From positions 1 to 59,597 of the forward strand of contig NZ_JMIR01000026.1 in NCBI RefSeq assembly GCF_000714935.1: a DNA stretch of 59,597 nucleotides, in the 5' to 3' direction. Below the pieces are notes generated by a model. It saw only the letters and a program-made list of their open reading frames with translations, had not been told where the DNA came from and made no database searches. The DNA is from Tumebacillus flagellatus. Its GTDB lineage: Bacteria; Bacillota; Bacilli; Tumebacillales; Tumebacillaceae. Below are positions 43,680-53,168 of this stretch, piece after piece (within the stretch, counting starts at the first letter, position 1; every line of letters begins with the position of its first letter). Both the position numbers and the translations under genes were made by a program.

Positions 43680-45036
43680 ATTTGGCGTAGAGTTGGTTGT
43701 ATTTGCCGAGCGCGTCCGTGACTTTTTGGGCAGCGCCGTCGAGGGAGTCCTTGGTGGTTTTCTTGCCGAGCAGCACGTCTTCGATGGTGGTCTCCACCGT
43801 CGCGCGCGCTTCCGGGAACACGCCGATCACCGCGCCGGACGTCGCTTCTGAGGGCTTGGTGTTGTGCAGTTGGTTGACGGCCGTTTGGAACTGCGGGTAT
43901 TTCGCGTCGAAGTCCTTTAGCTCTTGCACGTCGTACGCTTTGGTACGGATCGGGAAGTAGCCTGTCGCCGTGTGCCACACCGCTTGCGTTTTCGGGTCGG
44001 CCATGAATTTAATGAACTCCCACGCCGCTTTTTGCTTGGCTTCCGGTTGGTCTTTCATAATCCACATCGACCCTCCGCCGATGATCACACCGCCCGGCGC
44101 GCCGTCGGTTTTCGGCAGTTCCGCCGTGCCGACTTCAAACTTGCCTTGCGCACCGTCGACCACGCCGCGCACCGCCGCCGTCGAGTCGATGAACATCGCG
44201 GTCTTGCCCGCTGCAAACGCCGCCTGCGTATCGGCGGTCTTGCGCCCGAAATTGCCGAAGGTGCCGGAGTCCACGCCTTGCTTCCACCAATCCACGAACG
44301 CAACGCCGGCGTCATTGTTGAACACCGCTTGCGTAGCGCGGCCTTGGCGACCGTTGCCGTTGTTGGCGTACAGTTGCAATTGATTCGCCATATACTGTTC
44401 AAAAAACCAGCCGTAGATCGCCATCGACATGCCGTAGCGCTCCGTTTGGCCGCCGCCTGTTTTTTTCGTGAGCTTCTTGGCGTCTTCGTTGACTTCCGCC
44501 CACGTTTTCGGCGGTTGGTTCGGGTCGAGGCCCGCTTCTTTGAACGCGTCCTTGTTGTAGTAGAGAATCGGGTTCGACGAGTTGAACGGCATGGAGTAGA
44601 GCTTGCCGTCGAGCGTGTAGTAGTTGAGGATGTTTTTCTCGAAGTCGGAGGTGTCGTACTTCTCTGCATCGATAAACTTCTGCACCGGTACCGCCGCTTC
44701 GGAGTCGATCATGTAGCGCGTGCCGATGTCGTATACCTGCATCAGCGCCGGGGCGGTATCGGAGCCTTGGGCGGTTTTGTATTTGTTGAATTCGTCGTCG
44801 TAGGAGCCTTGGAACACCGCGTTGACTTTGATTTTGTCATGCGAGTCGTTAAACGCTTGGACGATCGCGTCCAACCCTTTGCCGGCCCCACCGCCCATCG
44901 CGTGCCACAAGGTCAGTTCCACGACGCCGTTGCTTGCCGCGTCGGCGGACGTTTCTTCGGAGTTGGAGCAGCCGACGAGCACGCTTGCGGTTCCGAGCGA
45001 GAGAGCGAGCATACCGGAGAGCAGAGCTTTTTTCAT
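43678..45036 (-). CDS. ugpB: Extracytoplasmic sugar/glycerophosphate-binding lipoprotein (UgpB-like)
   Basis: A 452-residue SBP_bac_1 lipoprotein with lipobox LVGC at about 20-23. VELTLWHAMGGGAGKGLDAI and VNAVFQGSYDDEFNKYKTA closely resemble UgpB, the sn-glycerol-3-phosphate binding protein, as does the motif GVIIGGGSMWIMKD. Linked permease genes of the same family lie upstream on the same strand. The start follows AGGAGGTTTC. Substrate is glycerol-3-phosphate or its diesters by family; a sugar is possible. No phosphate-regulon box was identified. Confidence 0.88.
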   Translation of the reverse strand: MKKALLSGMLALSLGTASVLVGCSNSEETSADAASNGVVELTLWHAMGGGAGKGLDAIVQAFNDSHDKIKVNAVFQGSYDDEFNKYKTAQGSDTAPALMQVYDIGTRYMIDSEAAVPVQKFIDAEKYDTSDFEKNILNYYTLDGKLYSMPFNSSNPILYYNKDAFKEAGLDPNQPPKTWAEVNEDAKKLTKKTGGGQTERYGMSMAIYGWFFEQYMANQLQLYANNGNGRQGRATQAVFNNDAGVAFVDWWKQGVDSGTFGNFGRKTADTQAAFAAGKTAMFIDSTAAVRGVVDGAQGKFEVGTAELPKTDGAPGGVIIGGGSMWIMKDQPEAKQKAAWEFIKFMADPKTQAVWHTATGYFPIRTKAYDVQELKDFDAKYPQFQTAVNQLHNTKPSEATSGAVIGVFPEARATVETTIEDVLLGKKTTKDSLDGAAQKVTDALGKYNQLYAK

Positions 45037-45082
45037 AAGGGAGAAACCTCCTCAAGAGTGAGTGATGAGTTTGGAACGGTCG

Positions 45083-45967
45083 TCAGCCTTTGACGGAGCC
45101 CGCCAGCAGACCTTTGACCAATTGTTTTTGGCCGATGATCAAGAGCAGCACCGTCGGGAGCAAGACGAGCACGACGCCCGCCATGATCAAGTTCCACGCG
45201 AGTTGCTCTTCGTTTTGCAGCATGGAGATGCCGATTTGCACGGTGCGCATCCCGGTTTTGTTCGTGATCAAGAGCGGCCACAGATACATGTTCCACGCCT
45301 GCAAGAACGCATAGACCCCCAGCGTCCCCAGGGCCGGACGGGACAACGGCACCACCACCGTCAGGAAAAAACGCCAATGCCCGCAGCCGTCCAGCACCGC
45401 CGCCTCATAGAGGTCGCGCGGAATTTGCAGATAGAACTGCCGCAGCAGAAACGTTCCGAACGCCGTCGCGAGAAACGGAGCGGCGAGACCTTGGTACGTG
45501 GAGAGCCAACCCAGTTGCTTGATCGTCAAGTAGTTCGGAATCAGGGTGACTTCCCACGGGATCATCATCGTGGCCAGAAAGAGATAGAACAGCAGATTGC
45601 GTCCCGGAAAGCGCAAAAACGCAAACGCATAGGCGCTGAGCGACGACGTGAGCAACTGACCGGCGACGATGACGGCGGAGACGATCACCGAGTTCAGCAA
45701 AAACTTCCCGAGCGGCGCTGCTTGCAGCGCGTTGTGATACGATGTGAAGTTGAGGTGCGACGGCACGAGATGCGGCGGGGAAGAGAGCGATTCCGCCGGA
45801 GTCATCAGCGACGTGGAGAGCGCGAACAGAATCGGAAACGCGATGATCAGCGAGACGATGAGCAGCACGAGATAGTGCGCCGCCGTCGTGACCTGCTTGG
45901 TTCGGGGGCGGCGGCGAACGGCGGGAGACAGGGCTGTTTTTTCCAGAGCGGGTTGCAGCGTGCTCAT
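45083..45967 (-). CDS. ugpE: ABC transporter permease (UgpE-like)
   Basis: A 294-residue MalG-type inner-membrane subunit with six spans. The cytoplasmic EAA loop is DLYEAAVLDGCGHWRFF, where it contacts the ATPase, and the C-terminus ends GLLAGSVKG, typical of the family. It is translationally coupled to the ugpA-like gene by a 4-bp overlap. The frame remains open upstream on the same strand, but only this ATG gives a normal N-terminus. Confidence 0.92.
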   Translation of the reverse strand: MSTLQPALEKTALSPAVRRRPRTKQVTTAAHYLVLLIVSLIIAFPILFALSTSLMTPAESLSSPPHLVPSHLNFTSYHNALQAAPLGKFLLNSVIVSAVIVAGQLLTSSLSAYAFAFLRFPGRNLLFYLFLATMMIPWEVTLIPNYLTIKQLGWLSTYQGLAAPFLATAFGTFLLRQFYLQIPRDLYEAAVLDGCGHWRFFLTVVVPLSRPALGTLGVYAFLQAWNMYLWPLLITNKTGMRTVQIGISMLQNEEQLAWNLIMAGVVLVLLPTVLLLIIGQKQLVKGLLAGSVKG

Positions 45968-46860
45968 TGGTAGTGCACCTTCCTCTCCACGACGGTGAAT
46001 TGCAAGAGAGTTAAGAGCAGCAAGATGGCAAACAGCACGATCGCCTGCGCGGAGGCCGAGCCGAATTGAAAATTGAAGAACGCATCGCGGTAGATCGAGT
46101 ACACCAAGACGTGCGTTGAACGCGACGGGCCGCCCGCCGTCAAGATGTTGATCTGTCCGAACGACTGAAACGCGCCGATCACCGACACGACGAGCACGAA
46201 GAACAACGTTGGCGAGAGCAGCGGCAACACGACATGGCGCAGGCGCTTCAGGTAGCCCGCCCCGTCGATCTTGGCGCTCTCCAGCAGCTCTTGCGGAATC
46301 GCTTGCAGCCCGCCGAGCAAGAGGATCGTGTGAAAGCCAAGCCCCATCCAGACCGTGACGAGCGAAACGGAGATCATCGCCCAGAACGGATCGGTCAACC
46401 ACGCGATGTCAGGTACGCCGAAGAATTTCAAACCGTATGTAAGCAGGGAGATGCTCGGGTTGAACAACAGCAGTCCGATCGTCGACGCCGTCGCGACCGA
46501 AACGGTGACCGGCGAGATGATCAGCGTGCGAAAAAACGCCATGCCCCGAAGCGGTTTTTCCACGAGCAACGCCAAGAGCAACGCGAGCAGAAGCCCCGGC
46601 AGGACGGTCAGCAAGACAAACAGCAAGGTGGTCCACAAACTGTGCTGAAAGTCGGGGGATGCGAACAACTCCGCGTATTGCTGCCAGCCGACAAACGACT
46701 TGGCCTCGCCCTTGGCATTGGTCAAAAAGAAACTCAAGTAGACCGTCTTGCCGAGCGGATAGAAGAAAAACAGCGCAAACAACAACAGCGACGGCGCGAG
46801 AAAAGGACCGGCGGACCACAACTCCCGGCCCCGTCGTCGCGCGCGCACGACAGCATTCAA
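45964..46860 (-). CDS. ugpA: ABC transporter permease (UgpA-like)
   Basis: A 298-residue MalF-type permease with six spans. The EAA loop is ELLESAKIDGAGYLKR, and FGQINILTAGGPSRSTHVLV is the usual late-periplasmic segment. The start is TTG at 46860 behind AGGAGGTG. First gene of the operon ugpA-ugpE-ugpB; the ATPase gene (ugpC) is missing, so a shared multi-sugar ATPase must energise it. Confidence 0.92.
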   Translation of the reverse strand: MNAVVRARRRGRELWSAGPFLAPSLLLFALFFFYPLGKTVYLSFFLTNAKGEAKSFVGWQQYAELFASPDFQHSLWTTLLFVLLTVLPGLLLALLLALLVEKPLRGMAFFRTLIISPVTVSVATASTIGLLLFNPSISLLTYGLKFFGVPDIAWLTDPFWAMISVSLVTVWMGLGFHTILLLGGLQAIPQELLESAKIDGAGYLKRLRHVVLPLLSPTLFFVLVVSVIGAFQSFGQINILTAGGPSRSTHVLVYSIYRDAFFNFQFGSASAQAIVLFAILLLLTLLQFTVVERKVHYQ

Positions 46861-46978
46861 CTCGTTGGCACCTCCTGATGTAGGGACTGTGGCTTGTCAA
46901 AATCAGGATAGCAAAGCAGCACGGGAGGAAGTATGAGGAGAGAATTAAGATTTGATGGAGATGTTTCTAAAGTAAACG

Positions 46979-47013
46979 AAAAAAAGCAGCCTCCCGCAAG
47001 CGAGAGACTGCTT
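46979..47013 (-). terminator. Terminator of the 49-residue gene
   Basis: Read on the minus strand: AGCAGTCTCTCGC/GCGGGAGGCTGCT stem (two mismatches), then TTTTTT. It lies between the small gene and the ugp operon on the same strand. Confidence 0.75.
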
Positions 47014-47052
47014 CGACCAAAGACTCGACGACGTTACTGGCTGATCTGGTGT

Positions 47053-47202
47053 TTACGAGCAGCGGTGCGGCTTTTGTGACCGGACCCCCGTTTCCTTGTG
47101 ATCCAAAGCTTGCTCAAGTGCATACCGGGTCAACAACCCCGCACCTGCAAGAACCGATCCCATGAAAAACAACTCTGCAAGAAACATCCCTATACTGCCC
47201 AA
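47053..47202 (-). CDS. 49-residue putative membrane protein
   Basis: A short minus-strand frame starts with TTG at 47202, six bases after the strong RBS GAGGTGAAC (47215-47207), and stops at 47053. An internal ATG lies at 47187. The product has one hydrophobic segment (IGMFLAELFFMGSVLAGAGL, about 4-23) and a basic hydrophilic tail (EQALDHKETGVRSQKPHRCS). A matching terminator follows 40 bp later. I recognise no family. RBS, frame and terminator together make it credible, but a TATAAA at about 47237-47242 is the only promoter hint. Confidence 0.5.
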   Translation of the reverse strand: MGSIGMFLAELFFMGSVLAGAGLLTRYALEQALDHKETGVRSQKPHRCS

Positions 47203-47381
47203 AAAAGTTCACCTCGTCATAAGTTTCCTAGATTTTTTATAGGTACTTCTACTTTACGCGAAGATTCGCCAAAATAAAATGGGCAAAATGTGCAATTTTT
47301 TGAAAATACATCCGGGATTTTGCGGTGGAAAGCGTTTTTTTGCGCTCGTTCGCAGATGTTTTTTTATGAGGCAAGGATAGG

Positions 47382-47387
47382 TATAAT
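47382..47387 (+). promoter_or_regulatory. -10 element of the thiL-tsa operon
   Basis: TATAAT 34 bp before the thiL start; the -35 region is only a T-run. Confidence 0.45.
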
Positions 47388-47420
47388 AGGAAAAGGTTCG
47401 TAAAGGGCGGGTGAGTGTTT

Positions 47421-48434
47421 GTGAAGATACGTGAGATCGGGGAATTTGGCTTGATTGATGCGATCACAGGTCTTCTGGATCAAGGAGACGACAGCGTGGT
47501 CGTCGGCATCGGAGATGATGCGGCTGTTACAGCCTATTCCAAAGGCTCTCAGGTGGTGACGACGACCGACATGCTGGTCGAGGGCGTGCATTTTCGCCGC
47601 GACACGATCAGCGACCGCTCGCTCGGGTACAAGTCGCTGGCCGTCTCGATCAGCGACATCGCCGCGATGGGCGGCATCCCGAAGCACGCCGTCATCTCGC
47701 TGGCGATTCCCGTCGAGATGGAAGTGGAGCGTTTGCAAGACCTCTATGCGGGCGTGGCGGACGTGTGCCGGGACTATCAGACGCACGTGGTCGGCGGCGA
47801 CATCGTGAAAACCAGCGGGCCGTTTGTGATTTCCGTGACGTTGATCGGCGAAGTCGAAGCGGGACGGGCTTTGCTGCGCTCCGGTGCGCGACCCGGCGAC
47901 TTGCTGTTCGTGACAGGCACTGTCGGAGGATCGGCGGCGGGACTGGACTGTCTCTTGCAAGCCGAACCGCGCGTCGAGGCGGCAGAGGAGGACCTTCGGC
48001 ACCTCCTCCAAGCGCATCAAGAGCCGCGCCCGCAAGTGTCGGCCGGACGGTTGCTCTTGGAGTCGGGGTTTTGCACGTCGCTCAACGACGTGTCGGACGG
48101 ACTGGCGAGCGAATGCAACGAAATTGCCGAGAAGAGCGGCGTGCGCTTGGTGCTTGAAGGGGAGAGTGTTCCCTTGCACGAGAGCGTGCGGCGCTACGCG
48201 GCGTCGCGGGGGCAAGACCCGCTGGAGTGGGCGCTTTTTGGCGGGGAAGACTATCAACTGGTCGGAACCATGAAACCGGAGGGCGTCGCACCGCTCACCG
48301 CGCTTTTTGCAAAAAACGCCCTGTCGATCACCGTGATCGGGCGCGTCGACGAGGCGGGGACGCCCGGCGTGACGTTGGTGCGGAACGCGCAGAAGCAGGA
48401 GTTGAAGCCGAGAGGGTTCAACCATTTCGGCTAA
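47421..48434 (+). CDS. thiL: Thiamine-monophosphate kinase
   Basis: A 337-residue AIR-synthase-fold enzyme that phosphorylates thiamine monophosphate to thiamine pyrophosphate. Seen: IREIGEFGLIDAI at the start, GIGDDAAV (metal/ATP site), TTDMLVEGVHFRRD, SDIAAMGGIPK, VVGGDIVK and NDVSDGLASECNEIAE, all standard ThiL motifs. The start is GTG at 47421 behind GGGTGAG; a GTG two codons upstream is equally possible. First gene of a cluster with the t6A genes, an order common in Bacillota. Confidence 0.95.
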   Translation: MKIREIGEFGLIDAITGLLDQGDDSVVVGIGDDAAVTAYSKGSQVVTTTDMLVEGVHFRRDTISDRSLGYKSLAVSISDIAAMGGIPKHAVISLAIPVEMEVERLQDLYAGVADVCRDYQTHVVGGDIVKTSGPFVISVTLIGEVEAGRALLRSGARPGDLLFVTGTVGGSAAGLDCLLQAEPRVEAAEEDLRHLLQAHQEPRPQVSAGRLLLESGFCTSLNDVSDGLASECNEIAEKSGVRLVLEGESVPLHESVRRYAASRGQDPLEWALFGGEDYQLVGTMKPEGVAPLTALFAKNALSITVIGRVDEAGTPGVTLVRNAQKQELKPRGFNHFG

Positions 48435-48448
48435 GGAGTGATGCAGCA

Positions 48449-48934
48449 GTGACACAAGCATTGAAGTATGAAACGGCATCGAGCGGGGAGACGCAAGCGC
48501 TGGCGGCACGACTCGGCGAGATTGTGCAAAGTGGCGACGTGCTGTGCCTCTCCGGCGATTTGGGAGCGGGCAAGACGACGTTCACCCAAGGGTTGGCGCG
48601 CGGGCTCGGCATTGAAGAGCCTGTCTCTTCGCCGACGTTTACGATCATCAAGGAATACGACGACGGGCGCATCCCGCTCTATCATATGGACATCTACCGG
48701 CTGGGAGAAGCTGCTGTCCAGGAAGACTTGGGCTATGACGAGTATTTTTACGGCGAAGGGGTTTCTGTGATCGAGTGGTACGGGTTTTTGGAAGAGTTGA
48801 TTCCGGAAGACCGTCTGGAACTGCACATCACGCTCGCCGAGGGCGACGGCCGCCGGTTGCGCTTCACCGCAACCGGTCCGCACGCCACTGCACGACTAAA
48901 GGAGTTGGAACAACTGTGCCCTACCTCGCACTAG
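48449..48934 (+). CDS. tsaE: tRNA t6A synthesis ATPase
   Basis: A 161-residue P-loop protein with Walker A GDLGAGKTT (Lys42), PVSSPTFTIIKEYDD and the YHMDIYRLG motif of TsaE. It binds TsaB/TsaD and its ATPase activity resets the complex that makes N6-threonylcarbamoyladenosine at tRNA position 37. The start is GTG at 48449, 10 bp after AAGGAG. The end overlaps tsaB by 19 bp. Confidence 0.95.
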   Translation: MTQALKYETASSGETQALAARLGEIVQSGDVLCLSGDLGAGKTTFTQGLARGLGIEEPVSSPTFTIIKEYDDGRIPLYHMDIYRLGEAAVQEDLGYDEYFYGEGVSVIEWYGFLEELIPEDRLELHITLAEGDGRRLRFTATGPHATARLKELEQLCPTSH

Positions 48935-49674
48935 ATACCGCCACGACTTCGCTTTCCGTTGCCGTCGGAGAGCGCGGCAAGCTGTTTGGCGAAGCGACGA
49001 CGCAACTTTCGCGCAACCATTCTGTGAAACTGATGCCGATGGTGGAGAATTTGCTCGCCGACCTCGATCTCGATCCGACACAGCTCCAAGGCTTCGTGAT
49101 CGGGCGCGGCCCCGGCTCGTACACCGGCGTGCGCATCGCGGTCACGGCCGCCAAAGCGATGGCGTTTGCGCTGAACCTGCCGCTCGTCGGCGTCTCGACG
49201 CTCGACGGCCTCGCCCGCCACGGCGCGGTTTCCGACGCGCTGGTCGTGCCGATGCTCGACGCGCGCCGCAGACAGTCGTACACGGCGCTGTATGAGAACC
49301 AGAACGGGTTTTTTGTGAAGATTCAAGAGGACAAGCTCTTGGTGCTCGACGACATCATCCGGGCGATCAACTCGCGGATGGTCGTGCGCCGTTTGGATAA
49401 AACCAAGCCCGCGCAAGTGTTGCTGCTCGGCGACGGCGCGGAAAACCACCGCGACGAGCTGCAAGAGAAGCTCGGCGACAAAGCGCGCTTCGCCACGTCG
49501 CCCGCCCAGAATTTCGTGCGCGCCGCTCATCTGCTCGATGTCGGCATTCCGCTGTTGGAAGCGGGCGAAGTCCACGACCCGGCGACGTTTGCTCCGGAAT
49601 ACCTGCAACTGGTGGAAGCGGAAGCGAAGTGGCTCGCCGCGCAACAGGCGGCGAAGGAGGGCGAGCCGTCATGA
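48916..49674 (+). CDS. tsaB: tRNA t6A synthesis scaffold protein
   Basis: A 252-residue ASKHA-fold protein (YLALDTATTSLSVAVGERG; GFVIGRGPGSYTGVRI; VPMLDARRRQSYTALY). TsaB is the inactive paralogue of TsaD and its essential partner. The GTG start at 48916 sits inside the end of tsaE, with AAAGGAG 12 bp before it. The end overlaps rimI (ATGA). Confidence 0.95.
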   Translation: MPYLALDTATTSLSVAVGERGKLFGEATTQLSRNHSVKLMPMVENLLADLDLDPTQLQGFVIGRGPGSYTGVRIAVTAAKAMAFALNLPLVGVSTLDGLARHGAVSDALVVPMLDARRRQSYTALYENQNGFFVKIQEDKLLVLDDIIRAINSRMVVRRLDKTKPAQVLLLGDGAENHRDELQEKLGDKARFATSPAQNFVRAAHLLDVGIPLLEAGEVHDPATFAPEYLQLVEAEAKWLAAQQAAKEGEPS

Positions 49675-50162
49675 CCGGCACGTTGGAATTCCGCCGGATG
49701 ACGCTTGAAGACATCCCGAGCATCTTGGAAATCGAGCACAAATCGTTTACGCTGCCGTGGTCGGAAGAAGCGTTCCGGTTGGAATTGACGCAGAACCACT
49801 TTGCGAAGTATGTGGTGGCGGTCGTGGACGATCTCGTGGTCGGCTACGGCGGGACGTGGGTGATCATCGACGAAGCGCACGTCACCAACGTCGCCGTCCA
49901 TCCCGACTATCGGGGGCACGGCATCGGCGAGTTGTTGATGCGGCAGTTGATGGCGGTTGCGATCTCGCACGGAGCGGATCGGATGACGCTGGAAGTGCGC
50001 GTATCAAACCTCGTGGCCCAGAATCTCTATGAGAAGATGGGCTTCCTCTCCCACGGCATCCGCAAGGGCTACTACACCGACAACAACGAAGACGCCATGA
50101 TCATGTGGGCCGAACTGCCGCGCCTCGCGCTTGATCCCGCGTCGGATGTGGAAATGGAGTAA
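49671..50162 (+). CDS. rimI: Ribosomal protein S18-alanine N-acetyltransferase-like protein
   Basis: A 163-residue GNAT enzyme of the RimI group: [39 protein letters not shown] (acetyl-CoA loop R-G-H-G-I-G) and [20 protein letters not shown]. RimI acetylates the N-terminal Ala of S18 in E. coli; the partner in Gram-positives is less sure. Embedded in the t6A cluster by ATGA overlap with tsaB and 8 bp before tsaD. Confidence 0.93.
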   Translation: MTGTLEFRRMTLEDIPSILEIEHKSFTLPWSEEAFRLELTQNHFAKYVVAVVDDLVVGYGGTWVIIDEAHVTNVAVHPDYRGHGIGELLMRQLMAVAISHGADRMTLEVRVSNLVAQNLYEKMGFLSHGIRKGYYTDNNEDAMIMWAELPRLALDPASDVEME

Positions 50163-50170
50163 CAAGCGAT

Positions 50171-51271
50171 ATGGGATACCAACAACGAGTGCGTGACAAA
50201 TACAACGCCGACCGCGCGTCCGGAAAGCCGGTCGTCATCCTCGGCATCGAGACTTCCTGCGACGAGACGTCCGCGTCGGTCATTCGCGACGGGCGGGAGA
50301 TTCTCTCCAACGTCGTCTCGTCGCAGATTGAAATTCACAAGCGCTTTGGCGGAGTCGTCCCGGAAGTGGCGTCGCGCCGCCATGTGGAGAACGTCAACGG
50401 CGTCGTCGAAGAAGCGCTGACGCAAGCGGGCGTGACGCTCGACGACCTCTCCGCAGTCGGCGTCACCTACGGCCCCGGTCTCGTCGGAGCCCTGCTGGTC
50501 GGCGTCGCGTGGGCGAAGGGCCTCTGCTTTGCGAAAGGCATTCCGATGATCGGCGTACAGCACATCGCGGGGCATATCTACGCGAACTTCCTCTCCGGCG
50601 GCATGGAGCCGCCGCTGCTGGCGCTGGTCGTCTCCGGCGGGCACACGGAGATCGTGCACATGCCGGCACACGGAGAGTTTGAATTTCTCGGGCGCACCCG
50701 CGACGATGCGGCGGGAGAAGCGTATGACAAAGTCGCCCGGGCGATGGGACTCCCGTACCCCGGCGGTCCTGTGGTCGACCGTCTCGCGCAAGAGGGCAAC
50801 CCGGAAGCGTATCCGTTCCCGAGAGCGTGGATCGACGACGAGTCGATGGATTTTTCCTTCTCCGGCTTGAAGTCGGCGGTGCTGAACACGATGCACAACG
50901 CCGAACAGCGCGGAGAGGAATGGAAGCAAGCGGACATCGCGGCATCGTTTCAAGCGGCCGTCGTGGAAGTTCTCGTGGAAAAAACGGTCCGTGCCGTCCG
51001 CAAGACCGGCGTTCGCAACGTCGTCGTGGCGGGCGGTGTGGCGGCGAACCGCGGACTGCGCGCCGCACTTCAGAAGCGGGCGGAGCTAGAGGGGTTCGGC
51101 GTGCACTTCCCGTCGCTCGACCTGTGCACCGACAACGCCGCGATGATCGCCGCCGCCGCGTTTCCGATGTATGAGGCGGGACGTTTTCACGATCTCGACC
51201 TCAACGCCGTCGCGTCGCTCAGTTTGACGAAGTGGGCGGATACGCCGACGATTCCTTTTTTGGTGAAGTAG
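50171..51271 (+). CDS. tsaD: tRNA N6-adenosine threonylcarbamoyltransferase
   Basis: A 366-residue ASKHA enzyme that transfers threonylcarbamoyl to A37 of ANN-decoding tRNAs. Seen: [16 protein letters not shown], the metal ligands HIAGH (His131, His135), [15 protein letters not shown], and [20 protein letters not shown]. It ends the thiL-tsaE-tsaB-rimI-tsaD operon and is followed by a terminator. The ATG lies about 12 bp after a modest GGAG. Confidence 0.97.
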   Translation: MGYQQRVRDKYNADRASGKPVVILGIETSCDETSASVIRDGREILSNVVSSQIEIHKRFGGVVPEVASRRHVENVNGVVEEALTQAGVTLDDLSAVGVTYGPGLVGALLVGVAWAKGLCFAKGIPMIGVQHIAGHIYANFLSGGMEPPLLALVVSGGHTEIVHMPAHGEFEFLGRTRDDAAGEAYDKVARAMGLPYPGGPVVDRLAQEGNPEAYPFPRAWIDDESMDFSFSGLKSAVLNTMHNAEQRGEEWKQADIAASFQAAVVEVLVEKTVRAVRKTGVRNVVVAGGVAANRGLRAALQKRAELEGFGVHFPSLDLCTDNAAMIAAAAFPMYEAGRFHDLDLNAVASLSLTKWADTPTIPFLVK

Positions 51272-51284
51272 AACCGGAGTGTGG

Positions 51285-51321
51285 AGGACAAAAGGGCTGC
51301 GTGCCTTTTTGTCCTTTTTTT
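51285..51321 (+). terminator. Terminator after tsaD
   Basis: GGACAAAAGG/CCTTTTTGTCC stem, then TTTTTTT. Confidence 0.88.
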
Positions 51322-51397
51322 GTCGCTTTTGGGGCAAGGGGTTTGGGGGAGCGGCGGCGAAGTGAGTTGGTAATTTTTTACGGGAGGGTTGGTTGCA

Positions 51398-53062
51398 GTG
51401 AAGAAGCGGATAGCAGTCGGGATCATCAACCAAGAGACGAATTATTTCTCTCCGATCGGGTCAACGAGGGATGTGTGGCGGGTGTTGTATACGGGGCAGG
51501 AGATTTTGGAGTTGTATCCCGGCTCCGAGACGCCGGTCGGAGCTTTCATGCAAACGGCAGAGCGCGAGGGGTGGGAGTTGATTCCGACGCTCTGTGCGAC
51601 AGCGGGCTCGTCGGGCGTGACCGACCGGGAGATGTACGCGTGGATGAAGGAGCGGATTTTGGAGCCGATTCGGCGGGAGCAGCCGGACGCGGTGTTTCTG
51701 TTTTTGCACGGGGCGATGATGGCGGAGGATGTCGACGATGTGGAGGGCGATTTGGCGCGGGCGATCAAGGCGGAGATCGGGGAGCGACCGTTGCTGCTGG
51801 AGATGGATCTGCACGGGAACATCACGCCGGAGATGGTGGCGCATGCGGACGGGGTGTTCGCGCTGAAAACCAACCCGCATGTGGACGTGATGGAGCGGGC
51901 GTGGGAAGCGGCGGAATGTCTGCGCCGGATCTTTGCGGGGGAGGCGAATCCGGTGACGGCGTCCGCGCATCCGCCGATGATGCCGCCGACGATCAACATG
52001 CGCACGGCGGAAGGGCCGATGAGGGAGCTGTTTGCGTTGGCGCAGGAGTGGGAGCGAAAGCCGGGCATCGTGAACGTGTCGATCTTCGGCGGCTTCCCGT
52101 ATTGCGACTTCCCCGGCGCGGGGCTTTCCGTCGTCACGACCGCCGACGGAGACCGCGAACTCGCGCAGAAGTGCTCCGATGAAATCGCCGCACGGGCGTG
52201 GGAGATTCGCGAGCAATTTTTGAAAGACGTGATCCCGGTGGAGCGGGCGATGGAGGTGATCGAGGGGCTTTTGCAGCAGGAGAATGCGGAACCTGCAAGT
52301 GAAGACGCGCAAGGGACGCAAGGGACGCAAGGGACGCAAGGGACGCAAGGGACGCAAGGGACGCAAGGGACGCAAGGGAGGGCGGGCCTGTCGACCGGCG
52401 TAAATGTGCCGTACGGAGTCGCTCCTTCCGATGTTGTTGACCCTCTTTCTGCCTACGACGCCCTGTTCGCCCGCCCGCTGGTGCGGCCGATCGTCGTCGC
52501 CGACATCAGCGACAACGCGTTTGGCGGAGGCTCGTCCGAAACGACCGGCTTGCTCGGCGAACTGCTGAAACGCCCGGTGCAGGGAGCCGTGGTCGCCGCC
52601 ATCTACGACCCGGAAACGGTGCAGCGGGCGATCGAAGCCGGGGTGGGGGCGCAAGGGGAGTTTTGGATCGGCGGGAAATTCGCTCCGCAATACGGCGCGC
52701 CTTTGCGGGTGCAGGCGACGGTGCGCGTGCTGACCGACGGGCGATTCCACGCGCGCGGCCCTTGGGCACCGGGGACTTTGCACCTGGGAAGAACGGCCGT
52801 TCTCGAAGTCGACGGCGTGAAAATCGTGTGCACGTCTGTGCGCTATCCGTGCAACGACGCAGACCTCTTGCGGCACGCGGGAATCGATCCGCTGGACACG
52901 CCGCTGATCGTCGTCAAATCGCGCGGGCACTTCCGCGCATCGTTCGAACCGTTTGCCCGCCAAATCCTTGAAGTAGACGCTCCAGGCCCCGCCTCGCCTG
53001 ATCTTTCGCGGTTTACGTACCACCGAATCAAGCGTCCGGTCTGGCCGTTCGACCCCATTTGA
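51398..53062 (+). CDS. MlrC/M81-family metalloprotein with a minisatellite linker
   Basis: A 554-residue protein of the MlrC (microcystinase C-like, peptidase M81) family. The N-terminal domain (about 4-295) holds IAVGIINQETNYFSPIGST, the metal-site LLLEMDLHGNITPEM and VFALKTNPHVDVMERAWEA. The C-terminal domain (about 340-540) holds VADISDNAFGGGSSETTGLL and VKSRGHFRASFEPF. Between them residues 306-326 are seven Gly-Thr-Gln units from a 9-bp DNA repeat. Members are hydrolases or racemase-like enzymes of uncertain substrate. The start is GTG at 51398 with GGGAGGG upstream. Single gene. Confidence 0.88.
   Translation: MKKRIAVGIINQETNYFSPIGSTRDVWRVLYTGQEILELYPGSETPVGAFMQTAEREGWELIPTLCATAGSSGVTDREMYAWMKERILEPIRREQPDAVFLFLHGAMMAEDVDDVEGDLARAIKAEIGERPLLLEMDLHGNITPEMVAHADGVFALKTNPHVDVMERAWEAAECLRRIFAGEANPVTASAHPPMMPPTINMRTAEGPMRELFALAQEWERKPGIVNVSIFGGFPYCDFPGAGLSVVTTADGDRELAQKCSDEIAARAWEIREQFLKDVIPVERAMEVIEGLLQQENAEPASEDAQGTQGTQGTQGTQGTQGTQGTQGRAGLSTGVNVPYGVAPSDVVDPLSAYDALFARPLVRPIVVADISDNAFGGGSSETTGLLGELLKRPVQGAVVAAIYDPETVQRAIEAGVGAQGEFWIGGKFAPQYGAPLRVQATVRVLTDGRFHARGPWAPGTLHLGRTAVLEVDGVKIVCTSVRYPCNDADLLRHAGIDPLDTPLIVVKSRGHFRASFEPFARQILEVDAPGPASPDLSRFTYHRIKRPVWPFDPI
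52313..52375 (+). repeat. Seven perfect copies of a 9-bp minisatellite (GGGACGCAA)
   Basis: Seven identical tandem copies inside the MlrC-family gene, translating as (Gly-Thr-Gln)7. A degenerate half-copy on the left (GACGCGCAA) and GGGAGG on the right flank it. The unit length is a multiple of three, so copy-number change would lengthen or shorten the linker without a frameshift. Confidence 0.97.
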
Positions 53063-53168
53063 ACAAGCCTTGCATAGAAAACAGATCCGGTTCGCATACT
53101 ACAGGTGTTGATTTCCAGCGGTGCAACTGCTGTAAATCGTTTGCACTAAAAAGTGCGGACCGGAACCG

